Part shown: piece by piece, positions 26,852 to 36,897 of the stretch
Layout: each line of letters opens with the position of its first letter
How positions within the stretch are numbered: position 1 is the first letter of the stretch
Assembly (NCBI GenBank): GCA_963665085.2
Contig: CAXXXS010000002.1
Span: 868,001-932,000, forward strand
DNA length: 64,000 nt
Direction of reading: 5' to 3'
Origin: G963665085 sp963665085
GTDB taxonomy: Bacteria; Bacteroidota; Bacteroidia; Bacteroidales; JAAAOM01
Translations under genes and position numbers: made by a program
Notes under the pieces: model-generated
Database searches by the model: none
The model's input: the letters and a program-made list of their open reading frames with translations, nothing else
What the model was told of the DNA's origin: nothing

Positions 26852-29671
26852 ATGAAAAGTGTTTTTTTATTTTTAACTAGTTTAGTTTTCTGCATCATGG
26901 CAAATGCAGAAACAACACCGGCAACAAGCTATGCCGGGGGCAGTGGTACCAGTACAGATCCATACCAGATAGCAACGTTGGCACAACTTAGACGGTTGTC
27001 AGAGACATCAGCTGATTGGAGCAAGTATTTTGTTTTAACGGCAGATATTAATGCTTCTGATACAAAAACATGGAACAGTGGAGCCGGATATAGTGCTATA
27101 GGTACTACGACAACAAGTTTTACTGGGCAGTTTGATGGTCAACAGTATACCATTAGCGGGTTGTATATAAATCGTCCATCTACATCTGTTATAGGATTGT
27201 TTGGAAAAAGCTCGGGAGCAACCATAAAAAATATTGGACTTACTAATGTGGATTTCACAGGGGATTATTATGTTGGTGGATTAGTAGGCTATTCTGCCAG
27301 TGGAACTTACACTAATTGTTATGTAGCGGGGACAGTCAATGGAATTGATGATGTTGGCGGCTTAATAGGGAATGCTATTGGAACTGTTAACAATTCATAT
27401 TCCGAAGGAACGGTGACTGGTAATGAGGATGTTGGTGGATTCATTGGTTCAAATGCTGCTGATATTAATAGCTGCTATTCAACAAGTGATGTTGAAGGAA
27501 ATAGTTTGGTTGGTGGTTTCGTTGGGAACAACATTCACGCACTCCTATCTAATTGTTTTGCAACAGGAAAAGTAATTGGGTCAAAATATGTTGGTGAATT
27601 TACTGGTGCGAGTACAGGAGAAACATTAACAAATTGTTATGCAATAGGAGTAAATACACCGGATAGCATACCTCGTTTTATAGGATATAACTATAGTAAT
27701 ATAAGCAACTGTTTTTATCAGAAATCAGGTACTTCTGTAGGTATTGGAACAAATACCATGTCTACTTATCCAAGCGGTTTAACAATAGCAAACTTTGCTT
27801 CTGAAAGCACTTTCACTAATTGGAATTTTACTGATATATGGATTATAGCCACACTAACAGATATAGACCCCAACCCCAGGCCTTATTTAAGAAACTTCTT
27901 AACAATTTATGAAGTAACATATACAGTTGATGGCAATAAAGGAAGTCTCGTTGGTGACATATCCCAATCAATACTGCCGGGAAAAACAACGACAGCAGTT
28001 GAAGCAATACCAAATCAAGGGTATTATTTTGTAGAGTGGCAAGATGAAAACGGGGCAACCTACAGTACAAATAATCCACTAACAATAACAAATGTAACAA
28101 GCGATCTGTCATTAAAAGCAGTTTTTAACCCTTATACATACAGTGTTAACTTTACATCAGGAAGCAATGGAACCCTTTCGGGAGACACCATACAAACAGT
28201 AGCCTATGGTTCAAGTGCCACTGCTGTAACAGCAGTTCCTGATAATGGTTATGAGTTTGTTGAATGGAGAAATGCTTCTGGTAATTCGGTTTCTACCAGT
28301 AACCCGCTTATAATAAATGTTGAACAAGATTCAACGTTAACAGCAATTTTTGATTTAATTCATTACACGATAAGTTTTAGTGCCGGAGAAAATGGTTCAA
28401 TAACCCCATTGGGTGATAGTTCAATTACAGTCAATGAAGCAATTCATTGCACTATAACACCAAATACGGGGTATGTACTGGATAATGTAACTTATAATGG
28501 AGTGTCCATTGTAGAAGAATTAACAGAAAATAGCAATGCTTCATATTCATACGATATATCTTCAGTATCTGCCGATGTAACAATTGAAGCAACATTTAGA
28601 GAATATGTAGAATATACCATCACAGCTTCATCAGGAGAGCATGGAAGTATCAGTCCGGAGGGTGCAATTACGGTAACATCGAGTGTTAAAACTTTTGAGT
28701 TTACCCCAGACGAAGGCTATGTTGTTTCGAAGGTGATTTTAGATGATAACGCTGTCCCTTTTTACGGCAACAGCTATACACTTAACGATATAAATGCAGA
28801 CCACACTCTATATGTTGAATTCGAAGTGTTTGATGGTATACTATCGTTCTATCCGGAGAGGGATGCCCATATCTACAAAAACGCTTCAAATGCTGATAGA
28901 GCCAATACTAATTATGGCTTATCGGAAACAATTATAATAAAATGTGAAGCAACATACGGAAATTATTGGAAAACCCTAATTCATTTTTCGGGTATGCAAG
29001 ACGTATTTTCTTCTTTGGATTTAAATAATTTAGGAGATACAATAAAGAGCGTAAAGCTCGACTTATTCTTTAAACCCGACTCCGAAACAGAACATTCAGG
29101 AGACAATGCATTTAACGTATATAACTATAATAAAGATTGGGAAGAAACTGGGGTTACCTGGAATAATGCCCCTGTATTAGATGAAGATGCCTCATATGTC
29201 CAGGTTCCTGCATCAACATCGTCCACACAGGATTATTCTATAGATATTACAGATATATTCTTTTCTCAATACAAAGAATCAGACGGTTCTGCCGGTTTCT
29301 GGCTCGACTTTGTTGAAAATATTGGAACTAAATACGTTATTCTTGCTTCAAAAGAATATGGTGATATTGCCTATGCGCCACGTTTACGTATTTATATAAA
29401 GGGATATGATTATACAGAGGTAAATACGATAACTTATAAGTCATTGAGTATTTATCCCAACCCAACAACAGGTATCGTGTATATCCCATTACCATCTGGA
29501 GTTAGTAATGCAGAGGTCCTTATTTACAATATTACAGGGACTTTGGTATACAGCAATCCTAAATTTGATGGAGGGTCTTTGGATCTAACAGATTTGCAGG
29601 CAGGAGTATATGTTATAAGGACAGATTTTGGGGATAGTATTTCGATAAACAAGCTAATTAAAAAAGAATAA
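26852..29671 (+). CDS. T9SS-secreted GLUG/InlB-repeat/DNRLRE surface protein, copy 1
   Basis: This 939-residue protein has a signal peptide (ending ANAE) and a GLUG region (about 19-330, opening TSYAGGSGTSTDPYQIATL). Four InlB-like repeats follow (about 345-660). The first two are of the EWQDENG/EWRNASG type, the last two of the SITPLGD/SISPEGA type. Then come a DNRLRE domain (about 662-850, WEETGVTWNNAP) and a T9SS sorting domain (about 861-939, SIYPNPTTGIV). It combines the N-terminal half of the GLUG protein before it with the C-terminal half of the beta-helix proteins. It is probably exported and surface attached. The next gene is a close tandem copy starting 43 bases later. No enzymatic motif is visible. 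Confidence 0.85.
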   Translation: MKSVFLFLTSLVFCIMANAETTPATSYAGGSGTSTDPYQIATLAQLRRLSETSADWSKYFVLTADINASDTKTWNSGAGYSAIGTTTTSFTGQFDGQQYTISGLYINRPSTSVIGLFGKSSGATIKNIGLTNVDFTGDYYVGGLVGYSASGTYTNCYVAGTVNGIDDVGGLIGNAIGTVNNSYSEGTVTGNEDVGGFIGSNAADINSCYSTSDVEGNSLVGGFVGNNIHALLSNCFATGKVIGSKYVGEFTGASTGETLTNCYAIGVNTPDSIPRFIGYNYSNISNCFYQKSGTSVGIGTNTMSTYPSGLTIANFASESTFTNWNFTDIWIIATLTDIDPNPRPYLRNFLTIYEVTYTVDGNKGSLVGDISQSILPGKTTTAVEAIPNQGYYFVEWQDENGATYSTNNPLTITNVTSDLSLKAVFNPYTYSVNFTSGSNGTLSGDTIQTVAYGSSATAVTAVPDNGYEFVEWRNASGNSVSTSNPLIINVEQDSTLTAIFDLIHYTISFSAGENGSITPLGDSSITVNEAIHCTITPNTGYVLDNVTYNGVSIVEELTENSNASYSYDISSVSADVTIEATFREYVEYTITASSGEHGSISPEGAITVTSSVKTFEFTPDEGYVVSKVILDDNAVPFYGNSYTLNDINADHTLYVEFEVFDGILSFYPERDAHIYKNASNADRANTNYGLSETIIIKCEATYGNYWKTLIHFSGMQDVFSSLDLNNLGDTIKSVKLDLFFKPDSETEHSGDNAFNVYNYNKDWEETGVTWNNAPVLDEDASYVQVPASTSSTQDYSIDITDIFFSQYKESDGSAGFWLDFVENIGTKYVILASKEYGDIAYAPRLRIYIKGYDYTEVNTITYKSLSIYPNPTTGIVYIPLPSGVSNAEVLIYNITGTLVYSNPKFDGGSLDLTDLQAGVYVIRTDFGDSISINKLIKKE

Positions 29672-29714
29672 GTTAATCAGTAATAAAGTAATTATTAATT
29701 AAACCTATTTTAAA

Positions 29715-32540
29715 GTGAAGTATATATTATTATTACAGTTGTTTTTGTCTAGTTATTTTTTATTAAAAGCAGAAACAACACCGGCGACAAGCTATGCCGG
29801 GGGTAGCGGGACTAGTACAGATCCTTACCAGATAGCAACGTTGGCACAACTTAGGCGGTTGTCAGAGACATCGGCTGATTGGGGAAGCTATTTTGTTTTA
29901 ACGTCAGATATTAATGCTTCTGATACAAAAACATGGAACAGTGGAGCCGGATATAGTCCTATAGGTACTACGGCAACAAATTTTACTGGGCAGTTTGATG
30001 GTCAAAAGTATACCATTAGCGGGTTGTATATAAATCGCCCATCTACAGACAATATAGGAATGTTTGGATATAGTTCGGAAGCAACCATAAAAAATATTGG
30101 ACTGACTAGTGTTGATATTACCGGAGATGAAAATGTTGGAGGAGCCATGGGGTATGCAAACTCAAGCACTTTTATTAATTGTCATACAACAGGAACAGTC
30201 AATGGAAACCTCTATATTGGTGGCTTAATAGGGAATACTTATTCAGGAACTGTCAACAATTCATATTCTGAAGGGAAAATAACTGGGCTTATTGATGTTG
30301 GTGGATTTATTGGCTCGAATTCTGCTAATGTTATTAGTTGCTATTCAACAAGTGATGTTGAAGGATCTAGTGATGTTGGGGGATTCTTTGGGTTAAATAG
30401 TTCCGCAAACATATCTAATTGTTTTGCAACGGGAAAAGTAATTGGGTCAACAATTGTTGGTGAATTTATGGGTTCGACTACAGCACTAAGATTAAAAAAT
30501 TGTTATGCAATAGGAGTAAATACACCGGATAGCATACCTCGTTTTATAGGAATTAATCACAGTAGTAATATATACAATTGTTTTTATCAGAAATCAGGTA
30601 CTTCTGTAGGTATAAAAACAAATAAGGTATCAGGAGTAGAAGTAACAGGTCTGGAAACATCTGATTTTGCTTCTAAAAGTACGTTTACTAATTGGGATTT
30701 TAGTGATGTATGGGTTATAGCCACACTAACAGATATAGACCCCAACCCCAGGCCTTATTTAAGAGCTTTCTTAACCGTTTACGAAGTAACATATACAGTT
30801 GAAGGCAATGGAGGAAGCCTGGATGGAGACATAGCCCAATCAATACTGTCTGGAAAAGCAACGACAGCAGTTGAAGCGATACCAAATCAGGGTTATTACT
30901 TTGTAGAGTGGCAAGATGAAAACGGGGCAACCTATAGTACAGATAATCCACTTACAATAACAAATGTAACAGGTGATATATCATTAAAAGCAGTTTTTAA
31001 TCTCTATACATACAGTATTAACTTCACTTCAGGAAACAATGGAACCCTTTCGGGAGATACCATACAAACAGTAGCCTATGGCTCAAGTGCCACTGCTGTA
31101 ACAGCAGTTCCTGATAATGGTTGTGAGTTTATCGAATGGAGAAATGCTTCTGGTGATTCAGTTACTAATGTTAACCCGCTTATAATAAATGTTGAACAAG
31201 ATTCAACGTTAACAGCAATTTTTGATTTAATTCATTACACGATAAGTTTTAGTGCCGGAGAAAATGGTTCAATAACCCCATTAGGTGACAGTTCAGTTGC
31301 AGTCAATGAAGCAATTCATTGCACCATAACACCAAATACGGGGTATGTACTGGATAATGTAACTTATAATGGAGTGTCCATTGTAGAAGAATTAACAGAA
31401 AATAGCAATGGTTCATATTCATACGATATATCTTCAGTATCTGCCGATGTAACCATTGAAGCAACATTTAGAGAATATGTAGAATATACCATCACTGCCT
31501 CATCTGGGGATCATGGCAGTATCAGTCCAGAGGGGGCAATTACAGTAACAGCGAGTGTTAAAACCTTTAATTTTACCCCAGACGAAGGCTATGTTGTTTC
31601 GAAGGTGATTTTAGATGATAACGCTGTCCCTTTTTACGGCAACAGCTATACACTTAACGATATAAATGCAGACCACACTCTATATGTTGAGTTTAAAGAG
31701 TTTGATGGTATACTGTCCTTCTATCCAGAGAGGGATGCGCATATTTATAAAAATGCTTCAAATGCTGCTAGGGCCAATACTAATTATGGATTATCTGAAA
31801 CAATAATAATAAAATGTGAAAAAGATTACGGCAATTTTTGGAAAACCCTAATTCACTTTTCGGGTATGCAAGACGTATTTTCTTCTTTGGATTTAAATAA
31901 TTTAGGAGATACCATAAAGAGCGTAAAGCTCGACTTATTCTTTAAGCCAGACTCCGAAACAGAACATTCAGGAGACAATGCATTTAATGTATATAACTAT
32001 AATAAAGATTGGGAAGAAACGGGGGTTACCTGGAATAACACCCCTGTATTAGATGAAGATGCACCATATGTTCAGGTACCTGCATCTACATCATCCACAC
32101 AGGATTATTCTATTGATATTACAGATATATTCTTTTCTCAATACAAAGAATCTGACGGTTCTGCCGGTTTCTGGCTCGACTTTATTGAAATTATTGGCAC
32201 TAAATACGTTATTCTTGCTTCAAAAGAATATGGCGATATTGCCTATGCGCCACGCTTACGTATTTATATAAAGGGATATGATTATACAGAGGTAAATACG
32301 ATAACTTATGAGTCGTTGAGTATTTATCCCAACCCAACTACAGGTGCTGTTAATATCCCGTTAGAAGCAGGTGTGAAAAATGCAAACATATCTATTTATA
32401 ACATAACGGGAAGCTTGGTTTACAGCGATGCAACATATAAAGGGGGGGCTGTTGATTTATCAAATTTACAGGAAGGAGTATATATTGTAAAGCTAAATTC
32501 GGAAGGCAATATTTCTATGTCGAAACTAATAAAAAAATAA
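29715..32540 (+). CDS. T9SS-secreted GLUG/InlB-repeat/DNRLRE surface protein, copy 2
   Basis: This 941-residue protein has the same architecture as the copy before it: signal peptide (ending LLKAE), GLUG region, four InlB-like repeats, DNRLRE domain (WEETGVTWNNTP) and T9SS sorting domain. No ATG precedes the signal peptide in frame, so the start is the GTG at 29715. That may lower its expression relative to copy 1. The second half is almost identical to copy 1, while the GLUG core differs clearly. It is 43 bases from copy 1 with no terminator between, so the two are probably co-transcribed; a strong terminator follows it. Confidence 0.83.
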   Translation: MKYILLLQLFLSSYFLLKAETTPATSYAGGSGTSTDPYQIATLAQLRRLSETSADWGSYFVLTSDINASDTKTWNSGAGYSPIGTTATNFTGQFDGQKYTISGLYINRPSTDNIGMFGYSSEATIKNIGLTSVDITGDENVGGAMGYANSSTFINCHTTGTVNGNLYIGGLIGNTYSGTVNNSYSEGKITGLIDVGGFIGSNSANVISCYSTSDVEGSSDVGGFFGLNSSANISNCFATGKVIGSTIVGEFMGSTTALRLKNCYAIGVNTPDSIPRFIGINHSSNIYNCFYQKSGTSVGIKTNKVSGVEVTGLETSDFASKSTFTNWDFSDVWVIATLTDIDPNPRPYLRAFLTVYEVTYTVEGNGGSLDGDIAQSILSGKATTAVEAIPNQGYYFVEWQDENGATYSTDNPLTITNVTGDISLKAVFNLYTYSINFTSGNNGTLSGDTIQTVAYGSSATAVTAVPDNGCEFIEWRNASGDSVTNVNPLIINVEQDSTLTAIFDLIHYTISFSAGENGSITPLGDSSVAVNEAIHCTITPNTGYVLDNVTYNGVSIVEELTENSNGSYSYDISSVSADVTIEATFREYVEYTITASSGDHGSISPEGAITVTASVKTFNFTPDEGYVVSKVILDDNAVPFYGNSYTLNDINADHTLYVEFKEFDGILSFYPERDAHIYKNASNAARANTNYGLSETIIIKCEKDYGNFWKTLIHFSGMQDVFSSLDLNNLGDTIKSVKLDLFFKPDSETEHSGDNAFNVYNYNKDWEETGVTWNNTPVLDEDAPYVQVPASTSSTQDYSIDITDIFFSQYKESDGSAGFWLDFIEIIGTKYVILASKEYGDIAYAPRLRIYIKGYDYTEVNTITYESLSIYPNPTTGAVNIPLEAGVKNANISIYNITGSLVYSDATYKGGAVDLSNLQEGVYIVKLNSEGNISMSKLIKK

Positions 32541-32575
32541 AGTTATAAGGAATATCCAATAGTTAAAATATTAAT

Positions 32576-32617
32576 CCAAGGTCAAAACATACTTATTATT
32601 GACCTTGGGTTATTTTT
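32576..32617 (+). terminator. Intrinsic terminator after the duplicated GLUG genes
   Basis: CCAAGGTCAA (32576-32585) pairs perfectly with TTGACCTTGG (32599-32608) and GTTATTTTT follows. Confidence 0.8.
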
Positions 32618-32646
32618 AATAATGAAGTAATTAATAAAATCAAATT

Positions 32647-35600
32647 ATGAGAAATTTTTATTTAATTGTTTGCTCGTTTATTATTTCTGCGATATCTATC
32701 AAAGCTATTGCACAAACAGAAGTAGCAGGAGGCACATTATCAGAATCCACAACATGGACACTTTCCGGTTCCCCTTACAACATTAACGGCGATATATTGG
32801 TTTCGGATGGTAGTACCCTCACCATTGAACAAGGAGTACAAGTAGTAATGCAGGGAAATTATTACATAAGGATTGAAGGGAACCTACGAGCTATTGGTTC
32901 GGCTTCAGAAAACGAACATATTGCATTTACAAAAGCATCCTCTGTTTCTGGATGGAAAGGTATTGAAATAGAATCATCTGCTACTAACGACAGTACTATT
33001 CTGAGGTACGTGTGGGTAATAATGAGTTCTGCCAGTGGCGTTTCTGTAAACTCAACAGATAAAATCGAAATAAGTTACTGTTTGTTTAAATATAATGAAG
33101 GAAGCTCTGGGGCAGGAATATATACGAACAATAGCAGTTTTACTATAGCTAATAATACTTTTAAGGGCAACGAAGCTGTTAGTTATGATGGCGGGGGACT
33201 TTATTGTATAAATGGTGATTTACTTATTGTAAATAATTTTTTTATTGATAACACAGCATCTAGGTATGGAGCAGCGTTATATTCTAATAATTCAAATGTT
33301 GAATTAATTAACAACACGTTTGTATATAACCAGGCAGGTTACGGTGGAGCCGCATTTTTTTATAACAATAGTATTATTAATTCCTATAATAATATTTTTT
33401 GGAAAAATGTTGTTAGTTTGGATGGGCAAAATATTTATTACCACAGTTCCTCACAAGGTAATCATTCAAACGACGCTTTTCAAAATGGCTCATCAAGTAT
33501 TTATTTGTATAATTCTACAGTAAATTATAATGGTGGAAATTTTGATGCTACTTGTATCAATCTAAACAGTAATAACACCACCTCTAATGGACCTAATTTT
33601 ATTAGTCCTACATATAATGATTATACCCTTAATCCTTTTTCAATATTAGTAGATAATGGAGATACTACGGGTATATCGCAGTTTTTAACTCCATACGATC
33701 TTGAAGGAGAAAAACGTGTATCTGATAATAATATTGATATCGGTGCACATGAGATTAACCTACAGGAAATTTCAGGAATAGTTACGGCAACAGCACAAGG
33801 TAACGGAAGTATTAGTCCTGTTGGCGACAGTGTAGTTTATTATCTCGATACTGCTATTTATGTTATTACACCCAATGATAACGAGTTATTACTTTCTGCT
33901 AAGCTTAATGGCTCTAACATTATGGGCGAGCTAATTGACAATGGGGACTATTACTCATATTATCTTGACTCTGTACATCAGAATTCAACACTTGAAGTAG
34001 TTTTCACAGAACCGTATATCGTTCATACGGAGGTGGTTGGAAACGGCACTATAAGCCCAAGCAAGGATAGTACAATCACCTATCTTGATACAATAATGTA
34101 TACTTTTACCCCGGGAGAAGGAGAAGAATTTGTATCTGCGATATTTAATGGAGAAGTAATAGAGGACAATGAACTATTTGATAATGGAGATATTTTGTTG
34201 TATTATCTTGATTCTGTTTTTGGAGATGCTACATTGAAAGTTAATTTCACTCAATCCTACATAATTACGTCAATTGCAGGTGAGAACGGGAGTATAAGCC
34301 CGGAAGGCAATAGATATGTAGAATCATCAGAAACAGTAGTTTATACCATAACACCAGAAGATGGTTATACAATAGAAAACGCAACATACAAAGGGAATAG
34401 CATTATTGATCAGCTCGAAAGCCATGATGGTTATTACACTTATGAATTGTCTTCGGTAACATCAGCAGGTACAGTAGAAATAACTTTTAGGGAATTAATC
34501 CCATATACAGTAACAGCTTCATCAGGCGTACACGGAACAATCTCTCCCACAGGTGATGTAGCAACTAAAGAGAGTTATTCACAAACATTTGATTTCACTC
34601 CAGACAATGGTTATGTCGTTTCAAAAGTATTGATTGACAACAAAGAAGTTGCGTTTGCAGGAGATAGTTATACAATTAATGATATTGAAGCAAACAAAAC
34701 AATTCATGTAGAATTTGAAAAATTTAAAGGCAAATTTTCTTATTATCCTGATGATGATGCTTATATACGTAAAAAAGAACTTAATCCAGCGTATAGTAAC
34801 AATAATTTTGGAGAATCAAACACATTACTTTTACTTGACTCGGAGTTTAGTGCAAGGGATTATATTGATGTGTTATTACATTTCTCTGAAATAGATAAGG
34901 CATTGGATAAATTCGGCATTGCCGATTTTGATACCATTGAAAGTATTCAATTAAAAATGTGTTATTATTCGCCAAGTTCAAGTTCTCATGTGGGAAATAA
35001 TAATTTTAATGCATACTGGTATGACGAAGAATGGGATGAAGATACTGTTACCTGGAACAATGCCCCTGCCATATCAGATATAAATTTATATACTTCTGTT
35101 CCAGCATCAACCTCCGGAACGCAAGACTACTCTATCGACATTAAAGAACTATTTATTGAACAGTATGAATCAGACAATGGTACCGCTGGTTTTAGATTAA
35201 AGCTTTCTAATGGGATTGCTGGCCAGAGACAACAGGTCACTTTAGCTTCAAAAGAAAACGAAAACATCGAACTATGGCCTGAACTTGTTATTAAACTGAA
35301 GGGGGTATACAATATAGAAGCAATAACAACTGGTGGTGGAACGATAATGCCTGCCGGGGATACGCTTGTTTATAAAGGCGACACCGTAAATTACACCATC
35401 ACACCTGATGCAGGTGAACAGCTAATCGCTGCAAATTACAATGGTGTTAATATACTCGAATCCTTAATTAATCATGGAAGTTATTACACATATAGTCTCG
35501 ACTCCATTATTGAGGAAGGCAAGCTGGATATTACGTTTACAAAACATCATACCATAAATTCTTCAGCAACAGAAGGTGGTTCTATAAATCCAATTGGTGA

Positions 35601-36768
35601 TAGTACCGTTCTTGCTGGCAGTTCTATAATGTATACAATAACACCAGATGAAGGATATGGGCTCGTTTCAGTTACATTCAATGAGAAAAATATATTAGAC
35701 TCTATAGTTGATCAAGGTAATTATTATACATACAACTATTGTAATATTGATGAGGGGGGTGACTTAATTTTTGAATTTTCAAAATTATACACGGTTAATT
35801 CTTCATCAACGGGATGGGGTAGCATATTACCAGAGGGAGATACCAATATTACGGTAGTAGATACTGTTATTTATACAATTGTCCCAGATATTGGACAGCA
35901 TATTGTTTCTGCAAGATATAATGATGAAAGTGTTATGGACGACTTAATTGAAAATGAAGGCAATTATTCTTATCATCTTTCAGGGGTTGATGAAGCAGGA
36001 AGTTTAGTTATTACATTCTCAGAACTTGTTACCATTACAGCATCAGCTAAGGAAGGGGGAACAGTATCACCATCAGGGGAAAGTGTAGTTAATGCTGGAG
36101 AAACAATAATTTACACTATCACACCCGAAGCGGGAAAACAAATTGAATCGGCCAAATTAAATGGGGCAAGTATTTTAACCGATTTGGTTGATGGAGATAA
36201 TTATTATACGTATACCCTTGTTAACACAAATGAAAACAGTAATCTTATTTTTACTTTTACAGAAAAACAATATACAATTACTGTTGTCAATCCTGAAGGG
36301 GGATATATAACGCCCGGAGGAGAAAAAATTTATACCGTTGGAGATAGTGTTCAATATATAATTTCTCCTGATTATAATAAACAAATTGAAACCGCAACTT
36401 TTAATGATGTTAGTATTATTAATGACCTGATTGATATGGACGACTATTACATCTATCAAATAGATTCGGTTGCAGAAGATGGAGTCATCAAGTTTACATT
36501 TACAGATTTAACCAATTCTGTTAACAGTATAACAAAATCAAAACTTGAAATTCATCCCAATCCCACAACAGGTATTGTTCATATCAAATTAGAAACAGGC
36601 ACGAACAATACAAGCATATGCATTTATAACACAACAGGCGAAATGGTCTATAAAGAAGATAACTTTAATGGAAAACCTTTGGATTTATCAGCACTTCAAC
36701 CAGGAATGTATGTTGTTAAAATAAATTCAGGAGGAAAGATCTTCTTAGATAAACTCATAAAAAAATAA
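32647..36768 (+). CDS. T9SS-secreted surface protein: beta-helix, nine InlB-like repeats, DNRLRE domain
   Basis: This 1373-residue protein is a paralogue of the one at 20417. The opening is shared (QTEVAGGTL, WTLSGSPYNINGDI), as is the plan: signal peptide, right-handed beta-helix (about 25-370), four InlB-type repeats (about 376-695), DNRLRE domain (about 696-885, WDEDTVTWNNAP), five more InlB-type repeats (about 886-1290), and a T9SS sorting domain (about 1291-1373, IHPNPTTG to DKLIKK). Its C-terminal repeats have diverged from one another, unlike the nearly identical ones in the gene at 20417. A role as a surface adhesin or glycan-binding stalk is inferred from the domains. No catalytic residues are apparent. 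Confidence 0.85.
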   Translation: MRNFYLIVCSFIISAISIKAIAQTEVAGGTLSESTTWTLSGSPYNINGDILVSDGSTLTIEQGVQVVMQGNYYIRIEGNLRAIGSASENEHIAFTKASSVSGWKGIEIESSATNDSTILRYVWVIMSSASGVSVNSTDKIEISYCLFKYNEGSSGAGIYTNNSSFTIANNTFKGNEAVSYDGGGLYCINGDLLIVNNFFIDNTASRYGAALYSNNSNVELINNTFVYNQAGYGGAAFFYNNSIINSYNNIFWKNVVSLDGQNIYYHSSSQGNHSNDAFQNGSSSIYLYNSTVNYNGGNFDATCINLNSNNTTSNGPNFISPTYNDYTLNPFSILVDNGDTTGISQFLTPYDLEGEKRVSDNNIDIGAHEINLQEISGIVTATAQGNGSISPVGDSVVYYLDTAIYVITPNDNELLLSAKLNGSNIMGELIDNGDYYSYYLDSVHQNSTLEVVFTEPYIVHTEVVGNGTISPSKDSTITYLDTIMYTFTPGEGEEFVSAIFNGEVIEDNELFDNGDILLYYLDSVFGDATLKVNFTQSYIITSIAGENGSISPEGNRYVESSETVVYTITPEDGYTIENATYKGNSIIDQLESHDGYYTYELSSVTSAGTVEITFRELIPYTVTASSGVHGTISPTGDVATKESYSQTFDFTPDNGYVVSKVLIDNKEVAFAGDSYTINDIEANKTIHVEFEKFKGKFSYYPDDDAYIRKKELNPAYSNNNFGESNTLLLLDSEFSARDYIDVLLHFSEIDKALDKFGIADFDTIESIQLKMCYYSPSSSSHVGNNNFNAYWYDEEWDEDTVTWNNAPAISDINLYTSVPASTSGTQDYSIDIKELFIEQYESDNGTAGFRLKLSNGIAGQRQQVTLASKENENIELWPELVIKLKGVYNIEAITTGGGTIMPAGDTLVYKGDTVNYTITPDAGEQLIAANYNGVNILESLINHGSYYTYSLDSIIEEGKLDITFTKHHTINSSATEGGSINPIGDSTVLAGSSIMYTITPDEGYGLVSVTFNEKNILDSIVDQGNYYTYNYCNIDEGGDLIFEFSKLYTVNSSSTGWGSILPEGDTNITVVDTVIYTIVPDIGQHIVSARYNDESVMDDLIENEGNYSYHLSGVDEAGSLVITFSELVTITASAKEGGTVSPSGESVVNAGETIIYTITPEAGKQIESAKLNGASILTDLVDGDNYYTYTLVNTNENSNLIFTFTEKQYTITVVNPEGGYITPGGEKIYTVGDSVQYIISPDYNKQIETATFNDVSIINDLIDMDDYYIYQIDSVAEDGVIKFTFTDLTNSVNSITKSKLEIHPNPTTGIVHIKLETGTNNTSICIYNTTGEMVYKEDNFNGKPLDLSALQPGMYVVKINSGGKIFLDKLIKK

Positions 36769-36790
36769 ATATATATTAAGATTAAAGATA

Positions 36791-36825
36791 GAAAGAGGCT
36801 TCCGAGATTATATGGTAGTCTCTTT
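36791..36825 (+). terminator. Probable intrinsic terminator
   Basis: GAAAGAGGCTTCC (36791-36803) pairs with GGTAGTCTCTTTC (36813-36825) with one mismatch and one G-U pair. The 3' side is T-rich. Confidence 0.55.
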
Positions 36826-36897
36826 CTCTTATAACTTTTGTATTTACCTGCTTTTTTGCGGGGCAGGCTATCTGGCAACCGAAAAATAAAAAAACAG

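Larger units (their letters stand above)
26852..32540 (+). repeat. Tandem gene duplication of about 2.8 kb
   Basis: The genes at 26852-29671 and 29715-32540 share long identical DNA runs, for example around 28730-28820 and 31605-31695. They diverge most in the middle of the GLUG region (about 27250-27650 versus 30110-30500) and in the signal peptide. This is the pattern of a recent duplication or continuing gene conversion. Confidence 0.85.

Noticed and set aside
36838..36897. Upstream extension (20 residues) of the LRR protein from a TTG
   Set aside because: A normal signal peptide starts at the ATG at 36898, and the extension overlaps a palindromic stretch (CCTGC...GCAGG) just after a terminator.
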